38,951 nt of DNA from Xanthoparmelia taractica (lineage: Eukaryota > Ascomycota > Lecanoromycetes > Lecanorales > Parmeliaceae): assembly GCA_033085395.1 (NCBI GenBank), contig JANQBS010000332.1, positions 1-38,951 on the forward strand, written 5' to 3'. Position 1 is the first letter of the stretch; each line of letters begins with the position of its first letter. The position numbers were made by a program, and so were the translations under genes. The notes under the pieces were generated by a model. It saw nothing but the letters and a program-made list of their open reading frames with translations. It was not told the DNA's origin and searched no databases. Below are positions 1-11,639 of the stretch, one piece after another.

Positions 1-157
1 CGCTTAAGCTTTTTACGTATTTTTAGAATATAAAAAAATATTACGTAATATATTTATTAAAAACCCAATAAAAGTATAAGATATTCTATACCTTTCGATA
101 TGATATTCGAAAAACTAATCCCATACCATCAAATATACCACACCTTTTCGACCCGTA
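1..157 (-). mobile_element. hAT-like MITE, copy 1 (partial, cut by window start)
   Basis: These 157 bases are the reverse complement of 16036-16192 with no indel, so they are one end of the short non-coding element seen complete at 16036-16311. The terminus ends at 157 in the motif CCTTTTCGACCCGTA. Differences from copy 2 are nearly all G-to-A in this reading, such as AAAAG for GGGAG near 67, so this copy has been mutated more. It sits directly against Y3 sequence from 158. If inserted there, the 8 bases after it (TTCTTTAT) should recur on the far side, outside the window. Confidence 0.85.
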
Positions 158-1780
158 TTCTTTATCTTAAGCGTACTTTAACAATTAATAGAGACTAGAA
201 TTATCTCTAAATTAGATAATAGATCTTATTTTTCTTATTAAGAAGTAATTATACTTAAATAAATTATTCTATTATTCTAAATATTATAAGATAGTTATTA
301 ATTATCTTAATAAATTTTATTAGAAAAATAAACGTTTATCTTATTAGAGCTTTTTAATTTCTTAGATAATTTTATCTTAATATTCGATATAAGCTTAAAA
401 AAGAGTATATTATTCTCGATATACTTTTAAAACTTATAAATATTAAGTATAAACTTCTCTCTAATAAATATAATAAGCTAGATACTCTCTTTATTATTAT
501 ACTTATAAAGATAAGTTCTACGTTTTTTAAAGTCCTCGAAGATAATTATAAAATAGATTTATTCTATATTAGAATCTCTGCTTTAATAACTAAAAATAAG
601 AATATTAATAAAAACGTTATTAATTTTTCTTTCGTTTATAATAAATATATAAAAGATATTATATAAAAATATTAGAATCTTTTCTTTTATATTAGCAAGC
701 TTATTAATCTATATCGTCTTTATATATTTTAATATATAATTAAAATTATTCTTAGAATAGCTTATAAAGATAATTATTTAAGATTAAGAAGTCTTATAAA
801 AAGATTTTAAATATTTAATATATTTATAAATAAATTAGATATCTTGAATAATATATTAGATTTTATTTTTAATATCTAATCCTTTAAACACGTTAATATC
901 GCCCTTATAACTTTCTATACTTAATCGAGTCTTCGCTAATATCGTTTTATATATTTTTTTATAATAGATAAATTTATAAAAAAGATAACTTTTATATTTA
1001 ATAAACAGAATTACTCTATTGCTTAATAGATTTTTATATTACTTAATAGACTTAATACTATAAATTAAGAAATCTTAAAAGTTTTGCTTACGAATCGTAA
1101 TAAAAAGTTCTTTTCTAAGCTTTAATCGAAGCTCTTTAAAAAGCTCGAAATAAATTTACTTTATTCGATTATTTATTATTCTTAGATAAATAAAAGTAGC
1201 GAGAGAATTAATTAAATAGCGTAAATAGTATTACGATTCTATCTATATATTATAAAGAATTTCGCTATCTAATCATTAATTCTCTCACGAATATAAGCTT
1301 TTTTTAATAACTCGATCTTAATTACAATTAATAATAAAATTCTTAACGAATTAGCTTACGAATTTTAATTTAATAGATCACTTGATCTATTTAGAGAAAT
1401 TACTATATCTCTATTATAATCTATTATTATTCGTATTTAGATAACTAATATTATTTTATTTACTTAGATAAATTAAAAATATTATTATAATAGAAAGCAT
1501 TAATTAATATTTCTTAAGTAAGGCGATTAAGCTTATTTACGATTATATAGACTATTTTATCTCTATTATCACTATTATTACTATTATTATTAAGCTATTT
1601 TAATAATATATCGATCTCTTCGAAATACTCTAGAAAGTCGATAAATAGACTTATAAATTAGTTATTCTAGGACATTAAAATATATATTCGATTTTTAGTA
1701 TTACTCAATTAAAGCCTACTCTTACTTCTAGCTCTAATTTATATAATCGTCTTATCTCTAATTAGCTAGATAGTATACAT
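158..1780 (+). pseudogene. Y3 pol remnant: integrase (zinc finger, core, C-terminal domain)
   Basis: Translated on + with stops read through, 541-850 matches the region before and including the integrase N-terminal zinc finger, in which His codons have become Tyr. From about 850 to 1260 the catalytic core is readable: a DKFxKKITF segment near 967-990, a TNRNKKFFSKL segment standing for the usual SDRDxKFxSxF, then SSERIN for SERTNQ. After 1260 come the conserved PRIQAxxNNS and NELAYxF strings and a QYxGPF-type C-terminal region to about 1780. The enzyme would insert retroelement cDNA. Stops and Asp-to-Asn changes show that it is inactive. The same protein lies on the - strand of Y1 at 19040-17640. 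Confidence 0.85.
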
Positions 1781-1797
1781 ATAAAAGAGAATACTAA

Positions 1798-1837
1798 TGA
1801 GTATAAGTTTTGGGAAGTAGCGCGAATTCTTAATAAG
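1798..1837 (+). pseudogene. Y3 chromodomain, N-terminal part (cut by X-A)
   Basis: The frame reads YKFWEVARILNK, the opening of a chromovirus C-terminal chromodomain, fused downstream of integrase in this lineage. The reading stops at the X-A 3' LTR (1838) and continues at 9155 with VIRKGRG. In Y1 the two parts are joined directly at about 17595-17600. Such chromodomains bind methylated histone H3 or otherwise steer integration to heterochromatin; that is family knowledge. Confidence 0.85.
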
Positions 1838-1983
1838 TGTAACAGCAATGGGTGTATGGTCAGTTGGGTGTGTAGGTCTTGATTCTTCTAAGTTGGAAAA
1901 ATCTCAGAGCCAGCCAAGCCAACTAGTCAAGCACTTACCTTAGCCGATTTCTTAATTGATTTGACAAGTACATTTTCGTGATA
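1838..1983 (-). repeat. X-A 3' LTR
   Basis: 146 bp, on the - strand from TATCACG (RIP-changed TGTCACG) to TTACA. It matches the X-B LTRs and the X-A 5' LTR, including the GGCTAAGG...GTGCTTG core. It keeps far more C and G in CpA/TpG contexts than the interior of the element. Confidence 0.92.
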
Positions 1984-2439
1984 ATATTCGCCGAAATAGA
2001 AGAAAAAGCGAGCGATCTCGCTAATTATTATATATATATTAAAGTATATAGAAAAATATTATATAGATTAATAATAATATATTAAAATTAACGAGAAGTT
2101 TTAATAATAATAAGATCTTTTCGACGATTAAATTATATAATTAAAATATTAATTAGAATATTAATTAGTATACAAATATCGAGTATCAATTAATAATAAT
2201 AGTTATAAAATAACGACTATATCTTTAATAATTATATAAACGTTATCGAATAAAAAAAAATTCTCGATTAATAATACTCGTTAAACGTTTAAATAGATAT
2301 AATATAAGTATTATTTAGACTAATTTCTAAGACGATCTCTTTCTTTATAAGATTTAACTAAGAAAACGAAGATAAGATTATAGAGATAAATATAAATATA
2401 GATATAATAGCTCGAATTCTAGCTACTTTCTCCTTATAT

Positions 2440-2620
2440 TTCTTTATCAACTCAAAAGTATTATCAAGATTCTTAATATTATATCACTAATTATATTTAG
2501 AATCATATTTCTTTCATCTCACTAGATATTCTATAGTCAAATTATATCCTTAATAATTCGTTTATTAAAAAGTTATTCGATTTCTAAATTAATAATACTA
2601 TTATTATTAATAAAAATAGA
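2440..2620 (-). pseudogene. X-A chromodomain remnant
   Basis: Reverse-strand reading gives KRIIKD, then a YLVR-like segment and a stretch matching YNIKNL of the better-preserved X-B chromodomain (28680-28850). It lies at the 3' end of pol, about 460-640 bp before the 3' LTR, as expected for chromoviruses. Several stops and frame disturbances are present. Confidence 0.7.
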
Positions 2621-2949
2621 CGAGATATATTAAGTTCGAGAATGTTAAAAATAATTATTCTATAGCGTAGAATAAGACTTTAATTATACTATCGTAAAGA
2701 TAAGATAAACTCTTTATTTTATAGAAATAGCAAGTCTATAGATAAGTCTATCTATTCTATTTATCACCTAAAAAAGATTAATATATTATTATAATAGCTT
2801 ATTAATTATATCAAGAATAGAGAAGATCTTATAGTCTTTATATAATCGAAAAAGTGCTTATTCTCTTATTCTAAGAAACATTAATTAATACTTTCTATTA
2901 TAATAGAATTTATTAAATATTTAAATAAAAGAAATAATATCTTTAGCTA

Positions 2950-3620
2950 TAATTCGTATAGAGACGTAATCTATTTTACTTAATAAATAAAGTAAATTTA
3001 AGAATCTATTAAAAATAAAATCGTAGATTATCTCGCTCGATATAACCTTAGAAGAGACGATATTATTTTAAAAAAGTCTATATTCGTAATAGAATTTTCG
3101 ATTATAAAGAAGATTTATTAAAAATATATGCGAAGTATCTTAAAGCTATCTTAATAGTCTAATTAGTTCGTTTGCTCGTATTATTAATCTATAAATAATA
3201 AGTTATTAAATAAAGTAGAGAAATCTTTAATAGTTTAAAAAGCGATTTCTAAAGCTTTAAAAAAAAATTCTATCTCGATCGCTAATAATGGCTTTTGAAA
3301 TTTCTTAATTAATAATATTTAGTCGATTTAAAAGTACTTTTACTTAATTAGATACTTGTCAAGTTAATTTATTAAAGATTAATTAAATAACTTTTATAAA
3401 CTTATAAATAATAAATTTAATTTAATTTAATTTATAATTTAATAGAGATAATATTAGAATAAAGTTAATAGTTAAAGTATAAAAAGACACGAGCGAAGAT
3501 AAGATTAATTATAAGTTATAGTAAGATACGTATCTTCTTATCTATAGAATTAAATAATATCAAATAAAGTCTTATAAGGGATTTATAATTTTATAAATAT
3601 ATTAAAATAATATAATAATT
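2950..3620 (-). pseudogene. X-A integrase core remnant
   Basis: Located by collinearity with the X-B integrase (27680-28300): 3480-3360 is the reverse counterpart of 27780-27900. It would catalyse strand transfer of cDNA. Stops at former Gln/Trp codons run throughout, and the sequence is more degraded than in X-B. Limits are approximate. Confidence 0.75.
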
Positions 3621-4649
3621 TCGTAGTATCTCTAAAAGTTAAAATATTCTTTTCTATATATTAAAGTAAGAATATCTTTTATTAGCAAAGAGAGAATATA
3701 AAGTTATTATTAATTAATAGTTCTATTAATATAAAAGATAAGATCTCGCTATATTTCATAAATAAGACTTTATTATTCTTATTATTAACTCTCTTTCGAT
3801 TAAAATAAAAAAATAAGAATTAGCATTAATAGCAAAGAGATGCTTTTCTCGCACGAAAGATAAAGATATTACATTCTCGCTAATTAGACTATTATTAATA
3901 TTTAACTATATAGAAATCCTTATTGTATAATTATCTTATTAATAATCTTAAATATATTTCTTATAAAATAAAGTTATTTTTATTAAACTTGCGATATAGA
4001 GAGTATTTAATTTCGAATAATAATAAGATAGCGAATTATCTCTATTTAGACTTGCAAGCCTTGATAGAGCATTAAATATAATATATTCTTTATTAGATTT
4101 ATGAGAAATAATAAGATTAAACTATCTTAAGAATTAAGTAATTCGAATCAAACGAACATTTATTCGTATTGTTAACGTAATTAAAATAATCGAATTTTGT
4201 TTTATAATATTAATAATAATAGAATAATTAGTTTATATTCTTATAGAATACTTTAAAGATTTGATTAAATATCTTATTCTCTTTAGATATTAAATAAGGC
4301 TAGTAATCTTTAATTTCATAGGTTAATAATTTCTTTCTATTATAGTTAAAAGTCTTAATAATAAAAACAATAGACTTCGTTTCTATACAAGAAGATTATT
4401 TATTATTCTTATACATATTTAATTTAATATAAAAGACTATTATCTTAAAATTAAACTCCTTTAAGATATTTAAATTAATTTATAAAATTCTAGTATTATT
4501 AAAATATATTAGAATCGTTAATTAAGATAATACTTTTTAAAGAAGTTAAACAGAAGTTAATTACTTCTCTAACGCTATAGATAACTTTATTTTAAAAGAA
4601 TATTATTTTCGCTAACGTTTAAAATTCGATATTTTCTTAAATAGTAGTA

Positions 4650-5400
4650 TTGTAAGATTTTACAAAAGCTATATTAATTATATATAAAAATAAACGTACT
4701 AACGTAGATAGTTAATTAATCTCAAATAATATTCGAGTTCTCTTAAAGTATTAAGATATTATAAATTTAAAATAGCTTTAAGCTTATCTTTTAATAACAT
4801 TTAGTCAAAAGAATTAACTTTTTTTTTAATAAATTAATATTTAATATCTTAAAAAGACTTTTATAGGAAAAATAATAATATTAAATTTCACGAAAAGTCT
4901 AAATAATTAATAAAGATCTTATAAGTGCTGATAAAATATCTTAGCACTCGTAATAATATTATTAATAGAAGCTTTTACGTTTAAAATATATAGTTAAATA
5001 TAAATAATCGAATTTATATAACTTATAATTAAAATATTAAAAGTTTCATAACTTTTCTAACTTATAATAACTTATATATATCGATATTTTAAATACACTT
5101 ATTATTAATAGAAAAATAAAACAATATTAATTATTAAAATAAAATTATTATTAGTTACTATCTTAATTATATTCTATTAAAGAGGTATTAAATATATATC
5201 TTAAAGCAATAAATTATTTAAATCTCGAATATTAATTATCGATTTTTTCTAAATAATATTATTGTATACTGTTTTTTATATAACGAATATCGAGTAAAAG
5301 AAGAGTGTAGAATCTTTAATTTATTTAAGTCTTTTCTATTTATATAGCTTATTAAAGACTTTATTAATTATCTCTCGATCTTATACGCCTAAAAAATAGA
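4650..5400 (-). pseudogene. X-A reverse transcriptase remnant
   Basis: The - strand near 5290 gives the YSIFVI-type segment matching SYPIFVI of X-B at about 25893. The catalytic YVDD position (about 4969-4958) now reads SINN, so both metal-binding Asp are Asn, as expected from RIP. The order protease-RT-RNase H-integrase is that of Ty3/Gypsy. Limits are approximate. Confidence 0.78.
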
Positions 5401-5699
5401 TTTTAATTTTTTTATTGATCTTAATTTATTAGTTATCTCTTAATAATAGCTTTATTTAATTACCTTCTTATACTTTAATAAAATCGATATTTTATTAAAT
5501 CTATAGAAATTCATTAACTAAATCGATTAATGTAATTCTAATCTATATATTCCCGAAGATTATAATTTTATTTAATAGCTTATTTTCTTTAATTAATAAG
5601 AGAGTTAATTAATTTAAACTTAAGTTTATACTTAAATTTATAATTATTTTCGTTAAAGCGAATTTAGGTTCGATATTAATTTAAAAGTAATTTTCGTAG

Positions 5700-6210
5700 T
5701 TTATTTATAGAATATTTTTAAGTCTTAATTTCCTTAAAATTTAAATAAATATATTAGACTTATTTCAAATTAGGATTTTAGTTATTATATAATTAATTAA
5801 ATAAGCGAATATTATTAAATTGGTCTATACTACTAATTTAAATAAGAAATTACGATCGTTAAATAAATTAATTTTCTTAGTTAATAGAATTATCTCGCTA
5901 TACGAAGATACGAAAATAAATAATTTAATATAAACCTTTCTTCGAATAATCTCGCCTCGAGATCCAGTAATAATATTAATCGTAATGCTATAGCTATTAA
6001 TCCTAACTTTCTTATTAGTTATATTAATAATAATTTCTTTAGACTTAATAATATTATGTTCGATAAGTATTTTAACACATAAGTTATTAATAATATATAA
6101 TTCCCTACGTAGATATATAAGCACTTTTTGACCTTAATTATTAATTTTAGAAAGATAAATATCTTACGTAATATACTTCGAAGTCTTATCCTTGAAAGCA
6201 TTAATCCCTC
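5700..6210 (-). pseudogene. X-A retropepsin domain remnant
   Basis: A fairly open stretch on the - strand reads YLRRELYIINNL, then VKILIEHNII, SRGEIIRRKVYIKL and PSYSEIILL-like strings. These match the post-catalytic part of the retropepsin-RT linker in X-B (24986-25371) and in Y. The open frame at 5825-6124 is a surviving fragment of this polyprotein, not a separate gene. Confidence 0.82.
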
Positions 6211-6849
6211 GTACTCGCAAAGATATTATTATTTTAGAAATAGCTACTTTTAAACACTGCTAAGAATATTATAATTTATCTACTAAACTCACATTATATT
6301 TAATATTAATATAAACTTTATTTTCTTAATTAGCAAAATCGAGTTAAAAAATAAAATTATTTCTTAAATTCTAATTAGAAGCGATAGATTTAATAATCTT
6401 TAATTATTTATTAGCGAAGTTAAAAGACTTTATAAATATTACTTCGTTAATATAAACGTGCTTCTTAGAATAAACCCGTAAATGCTTATATAATTTAATC
6501 TTAAATAAGAAGAATTTCTAATAATTTCGATAATAGATTTCGATTCTTATAAAGTTAATAAATTAATTATTTTTTAATTATATAGAAAGCTTAAGATTAT
6601 ATTTAAAATTAGTATAATATATCTTATTCTCATATTAATCTTCGCTTATAAAGTAAGAGAGTTTAATATTATTATTTTCTTTCTAATAGTTCGAACTTTA
6701 AGTCTATTCGTTATATTCTAATTTAATATTTTTATTAATAATAGAGATTTAATAGATAACTACTTCTAAACGATTTATAATATTAAGTTAAGATCTTTCA
6801 TTACTTTAATTTTACTAAAAACCTTAAATTAATATTAATCTTAATGAAA

Positions 6850-8300
6850 ATTACTATTATTAACTATCAAATAAAGATCGATTTAAAATTGAATTTAATA
6901 CGTTTAAAGCCGCGATTTATAAAGATCAACGAGATATTTATTAAGCATTTTACTACGAATTTAAATAAATATTTTAATTATCATATTAACGAGGAAATAA
7001 TTAAGTTAATTAAGCGTTTTAATTCTTATATTAATTATTAAATTAATAAAAAGACTAAAAACAAAATCGCTAATATTAATTATTAAAATTTATACTTTAA
7101 GGTCGACATTATTAAGAAAATTGATAATATAAACGAGATTAATATTAATTAAACATATCTCTACTGCTATTATTTTAATTTTAAGAATAATAATTTTATA
7201 AAGATCTCGTGTAAAGATATTCCTCGAAGAAGATGAAGAAAACTTATATATTCTCGAATTATATCTATTTACGTAGATTTATTAATTATACTTAAAATTA
7301 TTTATTTTCTTAAGAAAATTATATAAGATAATTTAATTTTTTAATCTTCTTAATTCACGCCTTAGCTTAATATTTATGTTATTATAAATTATATTAAGCT
7401 AATTTTTAATATTAATTAAATCGATATCTTTCGAAGCACGTAAGATCTTTTATATATATTCTCAAGACTCTCTCTTGCTAATAAAATTCCTTAAAATATA
7501 TTTCTTCTTTAATAACGAATTAATCGCTATATTAATAAATACTTTAAATCGTTCGATTAGTATTCTATCTCCATTATTTAATTTATTCTCGAGCTTTATA
7601 AGACGCTTATTATTATTAAAAAGCTTACTTAATTATTACTTTAAAGTAGATTTCTTAAAATAAGTTTAAAGATTCGTATAAATAAGCTTATTATTCTTAA
7701 TACTAGCTACATCACGAGTATATTTTAAAGATAAATATATATCTCGAAAATAGATCTCTTTTAATATATACTTTATTAAAGAAGCATCGAAAGTCATCGA
7801 CTTATTCTTATATATCGAATTGAAAAATCTTATATTATTAGTATTTTATTTACTAGCTAATATAGTTTCCATTATAGCATTAATATTATTTTATTCTAAC
7901 GATTCTTATTTATTAGGCGATCTAGATATATTATATAGATCATCTTATAAAGTAGTTTATTATTGCTATAAAAAGCTAGTATTCTATTAATTAATCTCGT
8001 TATTTTTAGACTATTTTAAAGTTATTTAAAGTATCTCTAGAAATTAAATTTATATTTAAAATTTGAAGTAAGATTTAATATTAAATTTAAATCAAATTTA
8101 ATGAAATTTATAATAATTAAATTACTAGAATTAAAGTTAATAATAAAAGAATTTTTAATAGAAGAATTATTAATAATAGAACCTCTTAAAGACGAAGAAT
8201 AAGATATATTATTAATAGAAGAAGAATCTTTTAGCCTTCTTAATAATTAAATATTAATCTTAAATCTAATTAAAGTAGCTCTAAAGATTAATCGATCAAA
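6850..8300 (-). pseudogene. X-A gag remnant
   Basis: Collinear with X-B gag (22930-24300). The - strand translation gives the Lys/Arg-rich capsid-like segment whose + strand shadow is the open frame at 7475-7663. The Ser/Asn-rich N-terminal part is near 8250-8000. Gag forms the virus-like particle that packages retroelement RNA. Frequent stops; limits approximate. Confidence 0.72.
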
Positions 8301-8985
8301 TATTTAATTAATAGATTAATTTAATATTTTAATAGATATAGAATAAGCTTTTACACGTATATTACGAGCTAATATAATTACTTCTTTTACGATCTCTAAA
8401 GACCTAAAATTAACTCTAATAATATTAATAATAAATTATTTAATATCGTCGATAATAAGATTAATAAAAGCGTAATCGAAATATAGAAATTCGTCTATTT
8501 AAAAGATTAAAATAATAATATCTTAAGAAATAGGATTTAAAGCTAATAAAGCTAGAATAATAGTAATTTTCTTAATAACGAAGAGATAGTATTATATTAA
8601 TAAAAAAGATTTCTTCTTAATATAAAAGTATATATTATAAGAATTAAAGTTCTCTCTTACTATATAATTAAATAGTATAATATTTCCTTTCTTTTTTAGT
8701 GAGATAAATAGCTTAAAAGAGATAATAATATACTTAAAATAATAATAATATTATCTATAATAATAGCAATATAATAATGTAATAATAAGAAGTAAGCTAT
8801 AGCGATTATAATAATAATAATAAGTGTGTAGCGAGATCTCGACCGTTCGAATAAGAATTCCGATAATTTTATATATAAATCTTATTAGATAAAATATAAT
8901 TCTTCGCGAAAAAGAGTTATTTTAATTAAGTAATAATAAAATAATAATAATGAATCTTCTAAAATAGCTAATAATAGCTATTTAA

Positions 8986-8997
8986 GCGTTGCTATTA
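8986..8997 (-). other. X-A primer-binding site candidate
   Basis: Three bases inside the 5' LTR the - strand reads TAATAGCAACGC, a decayed form of the TGGTAGCAACGC at the same offset in X-B (22005) and Y2 (19222, TGATAGCAACGC). TGG pairs with a tRNA 3' CCA. The priming tRNA cannot be named without a tRNA set. Confidence 0.6.
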
Positions 8998-9000
8998 TAC

Positions 9001-9154
9001 TATAATAATCATAAATATATAATTTATTAGATGTGTAAGTCTTGATTCTTCTAAGTTAAAAAAATCTATCTAAGTCAGAGCCAGCCAAGCCAGCTAGCCA
9101 AGCACTTGCCTTAGCCGATTTCTTGATTGGCTTGTCAAGTGCGTTTTCGTGACA
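9001..9154 (-). repeat. X-A 5' LTR
   Basis: 154 bp, beginning TGTCACG (- strand, 9154) and ending TTATA (RIP form of TTACA) at 9001. It has a short internal extension around the GGCTAGCTGGCTTGGCTGGC motif relative to X-B. The flank TAAG at 9155-9158 repeats 1834-1837. Confidence 0.92.
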
Positions 9155-9310
9155 TAAGTGAGTTATTCGAAAAGGTAGAGGTCTTATTACGTAGTATCTT
9201 ATTAGATGGTTGAGATACGGGCCTGTATATAATCAGTGGTAGAACGCTAAAGATCTTACGAACTCTAATGATTTAGTACGTCAATATGAGCATGTAATCG
9301 CTACTACTAA
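9155..9310 (+). pseudogene. Y3 chromodomain, C-terminal part
   Basis: After the duplicated TAAG the frame continues VIRKGRG, YLIRWLRYGP, YNQW, NDLVRQYE. This is the second and third strand and the C-terminal helix of a chromodomain, with the aromatic Trp residues still present in places. It joins 1798-1837. It is less mutated than most of the window. Confidence 0.85.
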
Positions 9311-9800
9311 TATCGTTTAACTTACGATGTCTTCGTAAGCTTAAAAAATATACTTAATTAAACTTAATAAAGGGATTCGTGAGCCGAATATCTTATCACC
9401 AGCGCCAATAGTATTCGAAAATCAAACTTAATATTATAGTAAATTTATATTCTTATAACACTTATATTATATCTACTATCTCATCGCTGTATTTAAATAA
9501 CTCAATAAGTTTTATCGATCGAGAATATAATTCTCCTCAACTTAATAGCATTTATGTAATTATTAAAGGGAGATATCAATTAATAGTTGTGATGTTTATA
9601 TTGTTATTATTGTGGCATTCTAACTACTTCTATACTATATGCTTTCAGCCGTCAATGTAACTTTACTATCACTAGTCTAGCAGTTTAATAATAATAGCAT
9701 CAACAAATTAAGAATTTGATTGAGATTATAACTTATTAAAAGTTGATTTCGAATACATATCTAAGCGAGGTCGCTTGTTTTTCTTATTATTGTGAGATGT
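9311..9800 (+). other. Y3 3' untranslated region
   Basis: No coding signal. The region matches the reverse complement of 17004-17470 (Y1), and its last 140 bp match 35239-35378 (Y2). At 9763-9776 is the near-palindrome AAGCGAGGTCGCTT, 25 bases before the LTR, followed by a T-rich tract and GTGAGATG. No classical polypurine tract is seen. Confidence 0.75.
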
Positions 9801-9953
9801 TGTTACGGTTTTTCTATATATCAAAGGCATTTCGGGAAGATCGAAGAGGCTAGGCCAAATGTGTATTAGTTTCCCAACAGAAACCTCCGCCCTACGGCCC
9901 TTAGAATTCGACAGACTTTTCAACAATCAATTCCAAGATCTTTTTCCATGATA
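9801..9953 (+). repeat. Y3 3' LTR
   Basis: 153 bp from TGTTACGG (RIP form of TGTCACGG) to CATGATA (for CATGACA). It matches the Y1 LTR in length, and lacks the roughly 20-bp duplication carried by both Y2 LTRs. Confidence 0.9.
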
Positions 9954-11280
9954 GATATTCGCTTAATTCACCCCTAAATCCTCTCTTAAATAAGCTCCTC
10001 ATATTAGCAATAAATTCATCGCTTTTCGATCTTCTTTCGAGTTTCTAATGTATCGTTTCAAATAGTCTAACGCTTTATCTAAGACCAGTACGATTTAATT
10101 ATATTAAGATTCGACGAGTTATTATATTAGAGTATTCTAAGAATATTTATAATTATAAAGACTAGGGTCTAATGTTTAGATACGTGTGTCGAGATCTTAT
10201 TCTTTATAACTATAATATTAGATCTATCTAATTTACACTTCTAAGTAATTTTTAAAAGCTTTAAAATAAGAATCTATATTTAATAAGTGTGAGAAATTCG
10301 AGAATTTTAAAGTTTCAGACATTTTTTTAATAGCGATATTAATTAATTTCCTCTTCTTTCTATTAATAATAATTTTTTTAGTCTTTATATTAAAATATTA
10401 TTTAGGCTTCTTATTAGAAAGATTTCGTAAGTCTATACGTCGTATATCGATTTTAAGTTCTTAAGTCAACTTGCATTTAGACTTCAAAGTCTTATTAATA
10501 TATATCTTCTTTTCTTTAATCGTTTCGATCCTTTAGATATGATATAATTTCTTCTTATCGTAGAAAAAATAGTTTAAAAATATAAATTTTATAATATCTA
10601 CGAAACGATATCGTATAATTAACTTAATAAAGACTTCGTGAGATTAACGTTAAACTCGCACTCTCTCACGCCGAGAATTTAGAATTATACTTATTTTGTC
10701 ACTTCAAATAATGTTTTTTAATTATTTTATAGTTTAATTCTTATATCGTAAAGCGAATTAGTATCGAGCTTTCATTGTAATCTTCGTAAGAAACGATTTT
10801 TTAATCGTTTTATAGAATCGAAAGTTATTACGTCTAAATACACGTAATATTATTGTAAATAAGATTACTTACTCAATAGCAAGTATAAAAGAAGTCTTTT
10901 CACGATTATAGCGATTCTTTCGTATAATAATTAGAATAGTATTCTTAAGTTCGAGAATAATAACTAAAGGTTATTTAAATCTAGATATATCACTCACGTA
11001 TAAAAGTAGCAATGTCTTAAAATTACTAAGATTATATTTTTTATTATAAGCTTATTTTTATAAACGACTAATAGTAAAATAAGAGATCTCGATAATAGGA
11101 ATAATAATTTTAATAGTAATATTAGCTTCGATTAAAGCAAGTATCTAAATTCTAATTTCATTATTATAATTAATAGTCTAAGCTTTATCTATAGATATTT
11201 TAATATAAAGAATATAAAGAGAACTTCTTTCTATAATTATTATGTGAAATACATATAATAAAAAATTAATAGAACTCTCC
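9954..11280. other. Unassigned decayed sequence
   Basis: No family was recognised. The - strand from about 10560 to 9960 reads like a decayed protein when stops are skipped: a Lys/Arg-rich stretch, then KKMSETLKFSNFSHLLN, SYFKAFKNYLE, and near the end RYIRNSKEDRKAMN. It could be an old transposon protein or a lost host gene. 10600-11280 shows nothing clear. The tract at 11271-11290, read on the - strand as GAGAAAAGGGGGAGAG, resembles a polypurine tract of a retroelement pointing left, but no LTR pair was found. Confidence 0.4.
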
Positions 11281-11600
11281 CCCTTTTCTCGTAGATTAAT
11301 GCACTTCAGCATTAACGTCGCGACTCGCAATAAGATATATATACTTCTTATACATAACTGTAACGTCGCTACAATGGATATGTACTTCGTATATATACAC
11401 TCCGTATATATACACTCTATATATATAGCATTGATATCGCTACTAAGTAGAAAGCATTAATATTTAAGAAATTTGAAAGATTTATCAAGCTTGCCAAGAA
11501 TGCCGAGAGTTTTAGCGCATGTGCAGGACTTTTAATGCAGATCTTCGTAGCAATCTCGACTTCATAATAATAAGTCTAATAATAGCTATAAGTAATATTA
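11281..11600. other. GC-richer junction segment, possible 5' leader of V
   Basis: Non-coding, less mutated than its surroundings. It holds a small hairpin TTAATGC...GCATTAA near 11300-11320 and a 15-bp tandem repeat at 11388-11417. It ends in TTAATGCAGATCTTCGTAGCAATC near 11530-11555, where the TAGCAA resembles the primer-binding site of X and Y. A V LTR may end here, but no matching 3' LTR was seen. Confidence 0.35.
11388..11417 (+). repeat. 15-bp tandem repeat (2 copies plus partial)
   Basis: The unit CGTATATATACACTC occurs at 11388-11402 and 11403-11417, followed by a partial TATATATA. It is a short local duplication of unknown role. Confidence 0.85.
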
Positions 11601-11639
11601 ATCTCGCTCTTAATAGCTATAATAGTAAGTATTAGACTC

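Larger units (their letters stand above)
1838..9154 (-). mobile_element. X-A: Ty3/Gypsy chromovirus with both LTRs, inserted in Y3
   Basis: This is a 7.3-kb retrotransposon on the - strand with LTRs at 9001-9154 (5') and 1838-1983 (3'), both TG...CA-type with RIP changes. The target duplication is TAAG (1834-1837 and 9155-9158), or ATAAG if the terminal base is shared. Order on the - strand is LTR, primer-binding site, gag, protease, RT, RNase H, integrase, chromodomain, LTR. It is collinear with X-B on the + strand: protease 5825-6124 pairs with 25126-25371. X-A is more decayed than X-B and about 330 bp shorter. Part of this difference is loss, or lack of expansion, of a tandem repeat near the gag start. 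Confidence 0.93.
158..9953 (+). mobile_element. Y3: Ty3/Gypsy chromovirus copy, 5' part outside window, split by X-A
   Basis: Y3 is the 3' half of a chromovirus: RNase H/integrase linker, integrase, chromodomain, 3' UTR and a 3' LTR ending at 9953. It runs 158-1837 and resumes at 9155, with X-A between. Both halves match the - strand of Y1 (35830-35557, 19040-16853), where the chromodomain is uninterrupted, and this proves the split. The 5' part lies left of the window beyond the MITE. Many in-frame stops at former Gln and Trp codons make it dead. The flank after the LTR is GATAT; its partner is not in the window. Confidence 0.9.

Noticed and set aside
5825..6124. Open frames of 60-100 codons as separate small genes
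   Set aside because: All fall in retroelement polyprotein remnants or on their opposite strand. Those at 5825, 18815, 21760, 24986, 25126, 29499 and 37548 are pol pieces; those at 7475, 23463, 23782 and 38250 are shadows; 35018 overlaps a W repeat; 9726 and 29499 run through LTRs.
11271..11290. Copia 3' end with polypurine tract on the - strand
   Set aside because: The purine tract is suggestive, but no LTR pair, Copia RT or integrase was found near it. It is kept only as a note in the unassigned region.
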